Origin: an uncultured Planctomycetales bacterium
GTDB taxonomy: Bacteria; Planctomycetota; Planctomycetia; Pirellulales; S012-138
Reading direction: 5' to 3'
Assembly (NCBI GenBank): GCA_937982665.1
Contig: CALJLD010000058.1
Coordinates: forward strand, 1 to 51,713
Length of the DNA: 51,713 nucleotides
Each line of letters opens with the position of its first letter. The stretch's first letter is position 1. Under the pieces are notes generated by a model, which was given only the letters and a program-made list of their open reading frames with translations, was not told the origin of the DNA and searched no databases. Made by a program: the position numbers and the translations under genes. Of the stretch, positions 8,459 through 16,467 are shown one piece after another.

Positions 8459-9454
8459 TCAAGGAGGCGCTGGCCCCGCGTCGTGCACAATCTGAACGAA
8501 GGCTTCTTCCAACGTGCGTTTCTCAGGCGCGAGGTGAATGATGCTCAGATTAGCCGCACGGACGGTGTCGACGGCGCGGTCGACATCGGACTGGTCTTTG
8601 ACGTCAATCAACACAAACGCCTGACCTGGTGCTGGGTTCTCAACCCTCCTGAGCGAGAAGTCCCGCAACGCATTGGCCAGCGCGGCCTCTTCGCCCATGA
8701 TGCCGATTCTTAACGCAGCTTGTGCGTTCTGGGTGAGTTCGCTGATGCTGCCGGCCTGTTGCAGTTTGCCTTTGTGCAAGATGGCCACGTGGTCGCAGAC
8801 GAGTTCCACTTCTTGCAGCAGGTGGCTGTTGATCAAAATCGTTCGCCTGCGGTCTTTGAGATTCCGCAACGTCTGCCGCATCTCGGCGCGGCCGACAGGA
8901 TCAACACCGTCGGTTGGTTCATCCAAGATCAGCAGGTCAGGATCGTGCATCAGCGCTTGTGCGAGTCCCAGCCGCTGTTGCATACCTTTGGAATAGTTCT
9001 TGACGGAAACCTTGCCCCAATCTTTCAGTCCAACAAGCTCTAAGAGTTCCGGAGTTCGATTGCGGATATCGCCATAGGCCATGCCGGACAAGCGCCCGTA
9101 GTACTCCAGCGCGGTGTTGCCCGTGTGATGCCGCGGGATGCGATGATTCTCCGGCAGATAGCCCACGCTGCGCCTGGCGAGGCGATCACCAGCTGGCCGC
9201 CCCAGCATGTAGGCATCGCCGGACGTTTTGCGCACCACGCCCAACAAGACTTTGATCATTGTGGTCTTGCCGGCACCATTTGGGCCCAGCAATCCAAAGA
9301 TCTCGCCGCGCGGGACCTGGAACGAAGTGCCGCGCAACGCGTCGACCTTCTTGCGGAAGATCAGCCCATGGCGATAGGTCTTGTGCAAATCATCAACTTG
9401 GATCGCTAGATCGGAATCCTGCCGCGAACTGGATCCATTGGTCGGGGAACTCAT
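8459..9454 (-). CDS. ABC transporter ATP-binding protein
   Basis: This is 331 residues from the ATG at 9454; a TTG at 9472 is possible. It has a complete nucleotide-binding domain: Walker A GPNGAGKT (57-64), a Q-loop region with YLPENHRIPRHHTG, signature YSKGMQQRLGLAQAL, Walker B LLILDEPTDGVDP and the H-loop INSHLLQEV. The DEPTDGVDP and the C-terminal extension of about 80 residues place it in the ABC-2 exporter (CcmA/DrrA-like) group. It energises the propeller-bearing permease encoded just downstream, and the two are probably co-transcribed. Confidence 0.95.
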   Translation of the reverse strand: MSSPTNGSSSRQDSDLAIQVDDLHKTYRHGLIFRKKVDALRGTSFQVPRGEIFGLLGPNGAGKTTMIKVLLGVVRKTSGDAYMLGRPAGDRLARRSVGYLPENHRIPRHHTGNTALEYYGRLSGMAYGDIRNRTPELLELVGLKDWGKVSVKNYSKGMQQRLGLAQALMHDPDLLILDEPTDGVDPVGRAEMRQTLRNLKDRRRTILINSHLLQEVELVCDHVAILHKGKLQQAGSISELTQNAQAALRIGIMGEEAALANALRDFSLRRVENPAPGQAFVLIDVKDQSDVDRAVDTVRAANLSIIHLAPEKRTLEEAFVQIVHDAGPAPP

Positions 9455-9806
9455 GCCAATACGGCCCACCAAAGGTGTTGAATAATGTGTGCGAGCGTCG
9501 GCCCAGAATAGGTTGGGCCGATCGATTCAGCAAGCAATGCAAATACGGTGTTTCCGTTGCGAGCTTGTTGCCTCGTTGAGATTGCCATTCGGATGCTTGT
9601 GGCATTCCTTGCCACCAAACTATTCTCTGCCAACAAACTCCGGCAAATTCTACCCAGGGGATCGTGCCGCGGTTTCATCGCAACGGCCGTATGCCGCGGT
9701 GCGGCGGGAATCGAGGCCGCGTCGTGCGACCGCGTCTGTTAGAATTTGCGGGCGATCATCCTGATCCGTCATCCTCCTCGCGCGCTTTCTATCCCATTCC
9801 AGCTCA
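9455..9806. other. Intergenic divergent region
   Basis: These 352 bases separate the minus-strand ABC operon from the plus-strand molybdopterin-fold gene. It should hold promoters for both directions. A TAGAAT hexamer at about 9739 could be a -10 element for the plus-strand gene, but I find no matching -35 at a good distance. No convincing small gene is seen. Confidence 0.4.
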
Positions 9807-10298
9807 ATGAACGCACCGCATCTCAAGATCATCGGCGAAGTTGAAACTCCAGCGGAGTTGTCCGTGGCGGACCTGGCGAAGTTGCCCGCCGATTGCCAGA
9901 TCCCGGATGTATCGCAACTTGACGACCAGCGGAAAGGCCGCGGAGTTTGGTTGGCCGGCTTGATCTCGGCCGTTGGACCGAGCCAGGGCGTTAGCTACCT
10001 GACGCTGCATGCTTCCGCGGATGACTTTCACGCCAGTTTGCCGCTGGAGAAAATCCGTGACCGCAGTTTCTTGATTTATGAACTGGAAGGGCAGCCACTG
10101 CCGGCAAATGCAGGGGGCCCTTTCCGCTTCGCCATCATTGACTCAGCTGCATGTCAGACCGCGGAGATTGACGATTGTGCCAATGTGAAGTTTGTCGACT
10201 GCATGGAGTTTTCTACGGCAAAGGGTCGCGACAGCCGACCAAATTCTGCCAGCGAGCATGCCGCGTTGCATGCCGATGACCACAAGCATGCGGAGTGA
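9807..10298 (+). CDS. Minimal molybdopterin-dependent-oxidoreductase-fold protein
   Basis: This 163-residue protein has no signal peptide. The layout GEVETPAELSVADLAKLP, GVWLAGLI, YLTLHASADDFHASLPL, LIYELEGQPLPANAGGPFRFAI follows the sulfite-oxidase-type molybdopterin-binding domain (PF00174). The conserved Cys that ligates molybdenum, normally just before the GVxLxxLL segment, is not there; the stretch reads IPDVSQLDDQRKGRG. It therefore may not carry out molybdenum chemistry. The tail is rich in His and Asp (EHAALHADDHKHAE), a possible metal-binding end. Family fold fairly sure, activity unknown. Confidence 0.8.
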   Translation: MNAPHLKIIGEVETPAELSVADLAKLPADCQIPDVSQLDDQRKGRGVWLAGLISAVGPSQGVSYLTLHASADDFHASLPLEKIRDRSFLIYELEGQPLPANAGGPFRFAIIDSAACQTAEIDDCANVKFVDCMEFSTAKGRDSRPNSASEHAALHADDHKHAE

Positions 10299-10427
10299 GA
10301 TTCGCCAGCGAAACGGTGTCAAGTCCCAAGAAACACCCGCTTTGACGCCCAGGGAACAACTTGCCGCAAATGCCCGTAAACGGGATAATGGGACAGTTCG
10401 AGCCCAATCTCCTCTCAAGATGCGCAC

Positions 10428-11387
10428 ATGAGCCGACCTGAACCCAAGTTGGACCAAGACGGGTTTCCCGTTCCCGAACGCTGGGAGCCGACCGAGGACA
10501 AACGGCGCAGCGCTTACAAGAATGGCAACCCGTTCAAGAAGCGTTGGGTGCGCGCCTTCGTGATGTTGGTGATTGTCTTCGGCGTCGCCACGATGTTGTT
10601 GAAGGATCAATTCCCCAACATCATGGCCCAGTGGTATATGCAAGCGGCGGTCGAGGATTTGAACAACGGAAACCTGGAATCGGCCCTTTCCAATTCTGAG
10701 GGTGTCATCTCATGGTTGCCGGAAGATCCTCGCGGGTATTACTTGCGGGCGGAACTGCATCGCGAGATGGGGGATCTGGACGCGGCTTTGGAAGACTATG
10801 ACAAGGCCGTGGAATTGCGCAGCAATTGGCTGCCAGCGATTGCAGGCCGCGCGAACTTGAACTTGCGGATGAAGAATTTTGAGGCCGCGGTTGCCGATAA
10901 CACTCGCGCGATCCGGCTCTCCAGTGAAGCTCAGGAAGCGATGTATCGCAACAATCGCGCTTACGCACGTGCGCTCGGCGGCTTTGAACTTGAGGCCGGA
11001 CTCGAGGACGTGGAAGCCGCGATTGAGTCGCGAGAGCAGGACCTCGAGTATGATCCTGGCGATTCCATGGCCAAGCTGGATCTCTCAGCGTATTTGGATA
11101 CTCGCGGTTATCTGCTGCACCTGCTTGGCAACGATGAGCGAGCGCTCGAAGACTTGAACCGCGCGATTGAATTGACCGAAGAGGCCTACACTCGCGGCTT
11201 GGGTCCGCTTGCTCCGCAAGGAATTGAAACAAACCCGGCAATCAAACAGCAATTGGACGAAAGCCTGGCGGTGATGCATGAACATCGCGCGCTGGTTCAT
11301 GAGAAGCTTGGAAATGCCGAGGCCGCGAAGACCGATCATGAGCGGGCACAACAATTAGGCTACGATCCGGACGCCGGCGTTTTTTAG
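10428..11387 (+). CDS. Membrane-anchored TPR protein
   Basis: This 319-residue protein has a charged 40-residue N-terminus, one transmembrane helix at about 41-57 (VRAFVMLVIVFGVATMLL) and then tetratricopeptide repeats. Clear blades are DPRGYYLRAELHREMGDLDAALEDYDKAVEL, WLPAIAGRANLNLRMKNFEAAVADNTRAIRL and DTRGYLLHLLGNDERALEDLNRAIEL (each described here by its key Gly-Tyr/Ala-Pro pattern). It is likely a scaffold facing the periplasm or paryphoplasm. The stop is 42 bases before the double-kinase ATG, so the two may share a transcript. Confidence 0.9.
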   Translation: MSRPEPKLDQDGFPVPERWEPTEDKRRSAYKNGNPFKKRWVRAFVMLVIVFGVATMLLKDQFPNIMAQWYMQAAVEDLNNGNLESALSNSEGVISWLPEDPRGYYLRAELHREMGDLDAALEDYDKAVELRSNWLPAIAGRANLNLRMKNFEAAVADNTRAIRLSSEAQEAMYRNNRAYARALGGFELEAGLEDVEAAIESREQDLEYDPGDSMAKLDLSAYLDTRGYLLHLLGNDERALEDLNRAIELTEEAYTRGLGPLAPQGIETNPAIKQQLDESLAVMHEHRALVHEKLGNAEAAKTDHERAQQLGYDPDAGVF

Positions 11388-11429
11388 ACGCCCTCGATTG
11401 AACCACTCACCTTGTTCGCGTTGCTTCGC

Positions 11430-13184
11430 ATGGATGCGCCGCAACAATCCGCTCCTCCCCGCGCCGCAAATGGTGGTGCGCGATGGCACGTCCAGCCAGG
11501 CTGGGAGCATCTGGTTTCCCCGCGCTCGGATCTCTCCGGTTTGCTGAACGCCGGGCAGGCAAGCATCGTCAAGGATGGCTCGCATCGCACGGTCTATCGC
11601 GTTGATTTGCCGCAGACCGCGGTCTACGTGAAACACTATCGTTGTGCGGGTTTATTGCGGCGTGGTCGGCACTTGCTTCGCGCCAGCTCGGCACGCCGCG
11701 AATGGCGGAAGGTGCAGCAACTGATTGGCCGAGACTTGCCCACCGCTTTGCCTGTTGCCTTTGGCGAAGAGGAATCGGCGGGGCTAGTCGGCGACAGCTA
11801 CCTGGTCACAAGAGCCATTGATCCGTCAATGACGCTGGACGAGGCGATGGCCACTGGCCCATTAAAAGGAAACTCGACGGAAGCCGTGAGGTTGCAGCAG
11901 CAGTCAGTTCGCAAATTGGCACAACTGGCTGCGGCATTGCATCAAGCGGGAGTCGCCCCTGATGACTTTCACGGTGGCAACATTCTTGTGCAGATCGAAC
12001 AAAGCGACTCCGAGAATGCTGATCAGAATTTGCCGGGTGTCCATCTTCATCTGATTGATGTTCCGGGGATTCGCATTGGCCGCAAATCGCTTTCCTGGCG
12101 TGAAGCACGGCGGAGCCTGGTCATGCTAACGTCCGGCTTCATGCATCGGACAAGTGCCGTGCAGCGGTGGCGATTTTGGCGAGAGTATCTTCGCTGCATC
12201 CGGCCGCAGCCACCCGTCAATGCCAAAAGCGAAGCGGCTGTTGTCTATTCGCAAGCCCAAGCATATGCCTGCAAATTGTTGCGAGGTCGCGATGCCCGTG
12301 CCCTGCGAGACAACAGGGATTTTCGTCGAATTCGCACGCGCGACGCCAAGGCGCATGCCGTTCGCGAAATGTCACCGGCGCAGCTTGAGGCCTTGCTCAG
12401 CGATCCGGCATCGCTTGTGAACAAGTTTCAGCATGTGCCGCAGAAGCTATCAAGCGGCAGCCTGGTGGTTCAGGCAGAGCTTGACATTGCCGGCCAGGGT
12501 CGCGCTGTTGCATACAAGCGGATGCGGCCGACACGCGGAATCGACAAGTTGCTCAACCTGTTGTTCCGCCGCGTCGTGCGTTCGAAAGCGATCAAGAACT
12601 TGCGGCTGGGGCACGCCTTGCTGCATCGGGGAATCCCGACTGCCCGGCCGGTGTTCTGCTATTCCGGGCGTCGCGAAGAATACCTGGCGACTGAGTGGAT
12701 TGCCGGTGGTGAGAATCTGCACCTCTTCGGATGGCGGATTGCCGAACTGCCGGTTGCGGAAAGAGATGCCTTGGCGATGCAGGCGGCCAACGCGTTGGGG
12801 CAAACCATCGGTCGGATGCATTGGTGGAAGATTCGGCACCGCGACCTGAAAGGTTGCAATGTGATGTTTGCTGTAAGCGAAGCAGCTTTAAGCAAGCACG
12901 ACTCCTCTCAGCCGCAAGTCACCGCTCACATTGTCGATTTGGATGGCGTGCGGATCCATCGCCGACTTTCCTATCGACTGCAAGTAAGAGACGTCGCTCG
13001 GCTGGCAGTGTCCGCGTCAATTCACACGTGCGTTTCCGCCGAAGTGCGTCAGGCGTTTCTCGATGCATACCTGAAGACGATTCGGCCGAATAAGCTCGAT
13101 CGCGCGCGGTTTGCCGATGATATTGACGTTGAAGCGAAAAAAATCATCCAGGGAATGCGCAAGCGCGGCGCGGCGGTCGCGTGA
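11430..13184 (+). CDS. Tandem lipopolysaccharide-kinase-type (WaaP/InaA) protein
   Basis: This is 584 residues from the ATG at 11430; a TTG at 11412 is an alternative. It carries two kinase-like domains of about 270 residues each. Domain 1 has the beta3 Lys in VYVKHY, a catalytic loop reading P177-D-D179-FHGGN and a metal Asp in LIDVPG. Domain 2 has VAYKRM, the loop H470-R-D472-LKGCN and IVDLDG. So domain 2 keeps the canonical HRD triad, while domain 1 has PDD but retains the catalytic Asp and Asn. The family (WaaP/RfaP/InaA) phosphorylates LPS core heptose or similar envelope sugars. Two copies in one chain is unusual; they may act on different positions or one may be regulatory. Confidence 0.88.
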   Translation: MDAPQQSAPPRAANGGARWHVQPGWEHLVSPRSDLSGLLNAGQASIVKDGSHRTVYRVDLPQTAVYVKHYRCAGLLRRGRHLLRASSARREWRKVQQLIGRDLPTALPVAFGEEESAGLVGDSYLVTRAIDPSMTLDEAMATGPLKGNSTEAVRLQQQSVRKLAQLAAALHQAGVAPDDFHGGNILVQIEQSDSENADQNLPGVHLHLIDVPGIRIGRKSLSWREARRSLVMLTSGFMHRTSAVQRWRFWREYLRCIRPQPPVNAKSEAAVVYSQAQAYACKLLRGRDARALRDNRDFRRIRTRDAKAHAVREMSPAQLEALLSDPASLVNKFQHVPQKLSSGSLVVQAELDIAGQGRAVAYKRMRPTRGIDKLLNLLFRRVVRSKAIKNLRLGHALLHRGIPTARPVFCYSGRREEYLATEWIAGGENLHLFGWRIAELPVAERDALAMQAANALGQTIGRMHWWKIRHRDLKGCNVMFAVSEAALSKHDSSQPQVTAHIVDLDGVRIHRRLSYRLQVRDVARLAVSASIHTCVSAEVRQAFLDAYLKTIRPNKLDRARFADDIDVEAKKIIQGMRKRGAAVA

Positions 13185-13218
13185 GATTGGTGGCGACGCA
13201 CGGCGCAAGAGTTGGTTG

Positions 13219-13362
13219 CTAGAATCCGCTCCGCGAGCCGAAGCCTTTCATGCAAACCAATCCGATGATCAACACCAACACCAGCACGCTGAACCACTCC
13301 CAGGTGTCCATGGCGAAGATGGCGTTGATTGTTGAATCCCAGTACTGCTCGATTGTGCTCAT
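13219..13362 (-). CDS. Small single-helix membrane protein (47 aa), hypothetical
   Basis: This is an uninterrupted minus-strand frame of 48 codons from an ATG at 13362 to TAG at 13219. It reads as an amphipathic N-terminus (MSTIEQYWDSTINAIFAMD), a Trp pair (TWEWF), one strong transmembrane stretch (SVLVLVLIIGLVCM) and a short basic tail (KGFGSRSGF). The helix is flanked by aromatic residues on one side and Lys/Arg on the other, as expected of a real N-out/C-in membrane protein. It lies 34 bases after the stop of the double kinase, on the opposite strand. No Shine-Dalgarno sequence is visible. Function unknown; conservation would decide whether it is real. Confidence 0.5.
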   Translation of the reverse strand: MSTIEQYWDSTINAIFAMDTWEWFSVLVLVLIIGLVCMKGFGSRSGF

Positions 13363-13727
13363 GGTTGTGACCGCAAAAGACTTTGGGGGCTTCCCTACCT
13401 AAGTCTAGGTCACATAACGGGTAAGTGCGTTGAAGGCAGTCGGCGAGATCTAACCCTGCCATGGAGTGGGACGGGTTGGCATGCATGCCGCTGGTTCGCG
13501 TGGGTTTCGCCGGCATAACCCGCAGAAGTGGCCGTTTCCGGCGGTTCCTTTTTTTCTTGGCAAAGCCAACACCAACGATTAGTCTAAGTGCAGGCCCAGG
13601 CTCCATTTTTGGCCGCGAGACCTCTGATCTTGCGCGGTGTTGGGGATTTGGGTAAGCTGCCGAACATCACATGTCTAATTTCTGGCCACGGAACACGGGA
13701 AGACAGGCACTCTCTGGAGGAAAACAA
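13363..13727. other. Intergenic region
   Basis: These 365 bases lie between the small minus-strand frame and the Gly/Asn-rich protein gene. The right end carries a strong GGAGG (13716-13720) for the downstream ATG at 13728. The rest contains no frame with convincing protein character and no clear hairpin. Confidence 0.4.
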
Positions 13728-14528
13728 ATGAAGCGTCGCTTCGAAGCACTTTGCGGTCTTGCAGTTCTGGCGATCATGGCTGCCAGCCTGTCTCCACTAC
13801 AGGCCCAAGAACGTCAATTGCGAATCAAGAAGGCCAAATACAACCCTGACGATCCCACGATCGAGTTGTTCGCCGGCATGGAGTCCGGGGAATTGGAAGC
13901 CAAGGTCATCCTCAAGGACTCGACCGAAGGCAAAGTCCTCATCACCAACAAGTCTGGCAAGCCCGTCAACGTTAAGTTGCCGGAAGCCTTTGTTGCCGTT
14001 CATGCCCAACTTGGCCCACCAAACCAAGGTGGTGGAGGAAACTTCGGAGGCGGTGGAAACAATGGCAACCAAAACGCTGGTGGTGGGTTCGGCGGCGGCG
14101 GATTTGGCGGTGGCGGTAACTTGTTCAACATTCCTGCCGAGCGCGTTGGTGAATTGCCCGTAGTTTGCGTGTGCTTGGAGCACGGCAAGAAAGAGCCCAA
14201 CGCCCGCGCTCAATACAAGTTGGTCCCCGTCGATGAATATTCTGACAACGCGATGTTGCCGGAAGTTCTTTCGGCCCTCGCTCGTGGCGAATTCACCCAA
14301 CCGGCCGCCCAAGCTGTCGCCTGGCACTTGGAAAACGACATGACTTGGGATCAACTCGTCGCCAAGCGGATCGATAACCTGAACGGTACGTTCACTCCGT
14401 ATTTCTCCGCTCAGGACATGATGGGAGCCCAACAGCTTTACCTGACAGCCAAAAAGGCCGCAGAAGAGAAGCCCGCCGATAGCAAGTCCAACAGCTTGGG
14501 CAACCAACTGCTCGGTAACGGCAACTAG
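13728..14528 (+). CDS. Secreted Gly/Asn-rich hypothetical protein
   Basis: This is 266 residues from the ATG at 13728, chosen because GGAGG lies 7 bases upstream and a signal peptide follows (MKRRFEALCGLAVLAIMAAS ... LQAQ). The mature protein begins with a small beta-rich section (RIKKAKYNPDDPTIELFAG, KVLITNKSGKPVNVKLPEAFVAV). It then has a low-complexity stretch of Gly and Asn (about residues 105-140) and a section containing PVVCVCLEHGKKEPN and helical LSALARGEFTQPAAQAVAWHLENDMTWDQL. Architecture is known from planctomycete secreted hypothetical proteins; no function is recognised. The strong ribosome-binding site suggests high expression. A strong terminator follows at 14576. Confidence 0.85.
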   Translation: MKRRFEALCGLAVLAIMAASLSPLQAQERQLRIKKAKYNPDDPTIELFAGMESGELEAKVILKDSTEGKVLITNKSGKPVNVKLPEAFVAVHAQLGPPNQGGGGNFGGGGNNGNQNAGGGFGGGGFGGGGNLFNIPAERVGELPVVCVCLEHGKKEPNARAQYKLVPVDEYSDNAMLPEVLSALARGEFTQPAAQAVAWHLENDMTWDQLVAKRIDNLNGTFTPYFSAQDMMGAQQLYLTAKKAAEEKPADSKSNSLGNQLLGNGN

Positions 14529-14575
14529 TCGGTTCTTCCGCAGTCATTTGCTGAACAGCAATTCGTGACATAATG

Positions 14576-14611
14576 ACGGCGTCGTGCTTCGGCACGGCGC
14601 CGTTTTTCTTT
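14576..14611 (+). terminator. Rho-independent terminator with UUCG loop
   Basis: ACGGCGTCGTGC (14576-14587) pairs over 12 positions (one G-T) with GCACGGCGCCGT (14592-14603). The loop is the extra-stable TTCG tetraloop closed by C-G. TTTTTCTTT follows. It ends the Gly/Asn-rich protein gene and lies 28 bases before the folP ATG. Confidence 0.9.
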
Positions 14612-14638
14612 GCCATCCGCGCACTTATATCATCGCGC

Positions 14639-15535
14639 ATGCAACCGGAATCCACACACCCGCATGCTGCCCAGTGGCGGCTTCGCACCCGAACTTTGGA
14701 ATTCGGGCAGATTCCGTTGATCATGGGAATCGTCAACGTCACGCCTGACAGTTTCTCTGACGGCGGGAAATACCTGGATGCAGCGGCGGCCGTGGATCAC
14801 GGGTTACGGCTAGTTGCCGAAGGAGCCGAGATTCTTGACGTTGGCGGCGAAAGTACCCGGCCCTATGCCACACCTGTTGAGGCGGCGGAAGAGCAGCAAA
14901 GAACCATCACGGTGATCCGGGAACTCGCGCGGCAGACAACAGTCCCCATCTCAATCGATACGAGCAAAGCATCGGTCGCCGCTGCCGCGATTGATGCCGG
15001 CGCTGAAATCATCAATGACGTGACCGGACTGGAAGGCGATCCACAGATGGTGGCGTGCGCCGTCGAATCCCAAGCGGGCATCTGTGCGATGCACATGCAG
15101 GGAACGCCGCATACTATGCAGGACAACCCGCAATATGCGGATGTCGTGGAAGATGTCTTCGCGTATTTGGCCAACAGACGAGACACCCTCGTTGCCGCTG
15201 GTGTCGACATCGCGCGCATCGCGCTCGACCCTGGCATCGGGTTTGGCAAAACGCATCAGCACAATTTGCAACTCTTGGCATCCGTCCGCAAGTTCCATGA
15301 ATTAGGTTGCCCGTTGCTGGTCGGGCATTCCCGGAAAGGGTTTATCGGCAAGGTTCTTGGCAACAAGGACCTCGATCGCACTGCGGGAACTGTGGGAGTC
15401 GCACTTGCCATGGCAGCCGCCGGAGTGCAAGTGATTCGCGTTCACGATGTCGCAGCCGTACGTCAGGCACTGCTCTTATTCGCGGCTTCCGGTGGCATTG
15501 ATGGTCAGCCGGGTCAGCTTCCTGCGTCTCCGTGA
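14639..15535 (+). CDS. folP: Dihydropteroate synthase
   Basis: This is 298 residues from the ATG at 14639. An in-frame ATG at 14573 lies before the terminator and would add a non-conserved extension. It condenses 6-hydroxymethyl-dihydropterin diphosphate with p-aminobenzoate in folate synthesis. All DHPS landmarks are present: IMGIVNVTPDSFSDGGKY, ILDVGGESTRPYA, SIDTSKASVAAAAIDAGA, INDVTGL, MHMQGTPHTMQ, ALDPGIGFGKT, LLVGHSRKGF and the final VIRVHDV. The usual Gly of STRPGA is Tyr here. purE follows on the same strand after 138 bases. Confidence 0.97.
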   Translation: MQPESTHPHAAQWRLRTRTLEFGQIPLIMGIVNVTPDSFSDGGKYLDAAAAVDHGLRLVAEGAEILDVGGESTRPYATPVEAAEEQQRTITVIRELARQTTVPISIDTSKASVAAAAIDAGAEIINDVTGLEGDPQMVACAVESQAGICAMHMQGTPHTMQDNPQYADVVEDVFAYLANRRDTLVAAGVDIARIALDPGIGFGKTHQHNLQLLASVRKFHELGCPLLVGHSRKGFIGKVLGNKDLDRTAGTVGVALAMAAAGVQVIRVHDVAAVRQALLLFAASGGIDGQPGQLPASP

Positions 15536-15673
15536 CCGCAATCTCTGTTCGCGGATTCCGCTGAGATGAATCGCGCCGCTGAGCGTTGCCTTTCCGCAAT
15601 TCAATTGCGATATTGCTCTTCGACAATTTGTCGCGGCAAGAACTTCGCTCTCAAGGAGAAAAGACAGCAACCT

Positions 15674-16189
15674 ATGAGTCAATCGAATCCCAAAGTCGGC
15701 ATCGTAATGGGAAGTGACAGTGACTGGCCAAAGATCGAGAAGGTCGGCGCGGCGTTGCGTGAGTTTGACGTGCCGTTTGAAGTCAACGTGATGAGCGCTC
15801 ATCGCACGCCTTCGGTAGTTTGCGAATACGCGACAAACGCGGAGGGGCGTGGATTGCAGGTGATTATCGCCGCCGCTGGCGGCGCTGCTCACCTGGCAGG
15901 CGTTGTCGCCGCTCACACCACTTTGCCCGTCATCGGAATCCCAGTTCCCACGGCGGATCTGGGTGGCATGGACAGCCTGCTATCGACCGTCCAGATGCCT
16001 GGTGATGTCCCGGTTGTGAGTGTTGCTGTGGGAATGGGCGGACCACGGAATGCAGGCTTGTTCGCCGTGCAGATCCTGGGAACAGGCGATCCCGAATTGC
16101 GTCGCCGGTTTGCCGAGTTTAAGGCCGGGTTGATTGAGAAAATCGGCAACAAGAACAAGGCGTTTCAGCAGAAACTGCAAGCCAGCTAA
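15674..16189 (+). CDS. purE: N5-carboxyaminoimidazole ribonucleotide mutase
   Basis: This is about 171 residues from the ATG at 15674, which fits the family's usual start; an ATG at 15566 would add 36 unconserved residues. AAGGAG at about 15652 is rather far upstream. PurE class I motifs are clear: GIVMGSDSDWP, VNVMSAHRTPS, IIAAAGGAAHLAGVVAAHTTLPVIGIPV and MGGPRNAGLFAVQIL. It rearranges N5-CAIR to CAIR in purine synthesis. No purK is seen in the window. A terminator hairpin follows at 16286. Confidence 0.96.
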   Translation: MSQSNPKVGIVMGSDSDWPKIEKVGAALREFDVPFEVNVMSAHRTPSVVCEYATNAEGRGLQVIIAAAGGAAHLAGVVAAHTTLPVIGIPVPTADLGGMDSLLSTVQMPGDVPVVSVAVGMGGPRNAGLFAVQILGTGDPELRRRFAEFKAGLIEKIGNKNKAFQQKLQAS

Positions 16190-16285
16190 GAGTTTAGGCA
16201 AATCTGCCCGTTCTCTTTGACCAGGTGACATTGGGCAAATCCAGGTACATCTGCCGATTCCAAGCGCTGGAGAGGATGAGATTCT

Positions 16286-16331
16286 CCTGTCGAAAGCGGC
16301 TTTGTCGCCCTTTTTCGGCAGGGTGTTTTTT
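16286..16331 (+). terminator. Probable rho-independent terminator after purE
   Basis: CCTGTCGAAA (16286-16295) pairs with TTTCGGCAGG (16313-16322), and an inner GCGGC/GTCGC stem extends the hairpin. GTG and a run of six T follow. Confidence 0.7.
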
Positions 16332-16467
16332 CTAGGATGGAACAACGGAACCTGTTATATTGTCAGGCGTTAGGTCTGTGCGACTTTGAGCGGTTGTGAT
16401 TTCGTTTTCCGTGCCCGCTTTGATCCATCAGCCCTGACCATCCAGGATCCAAATCGAGGAACTCGTC

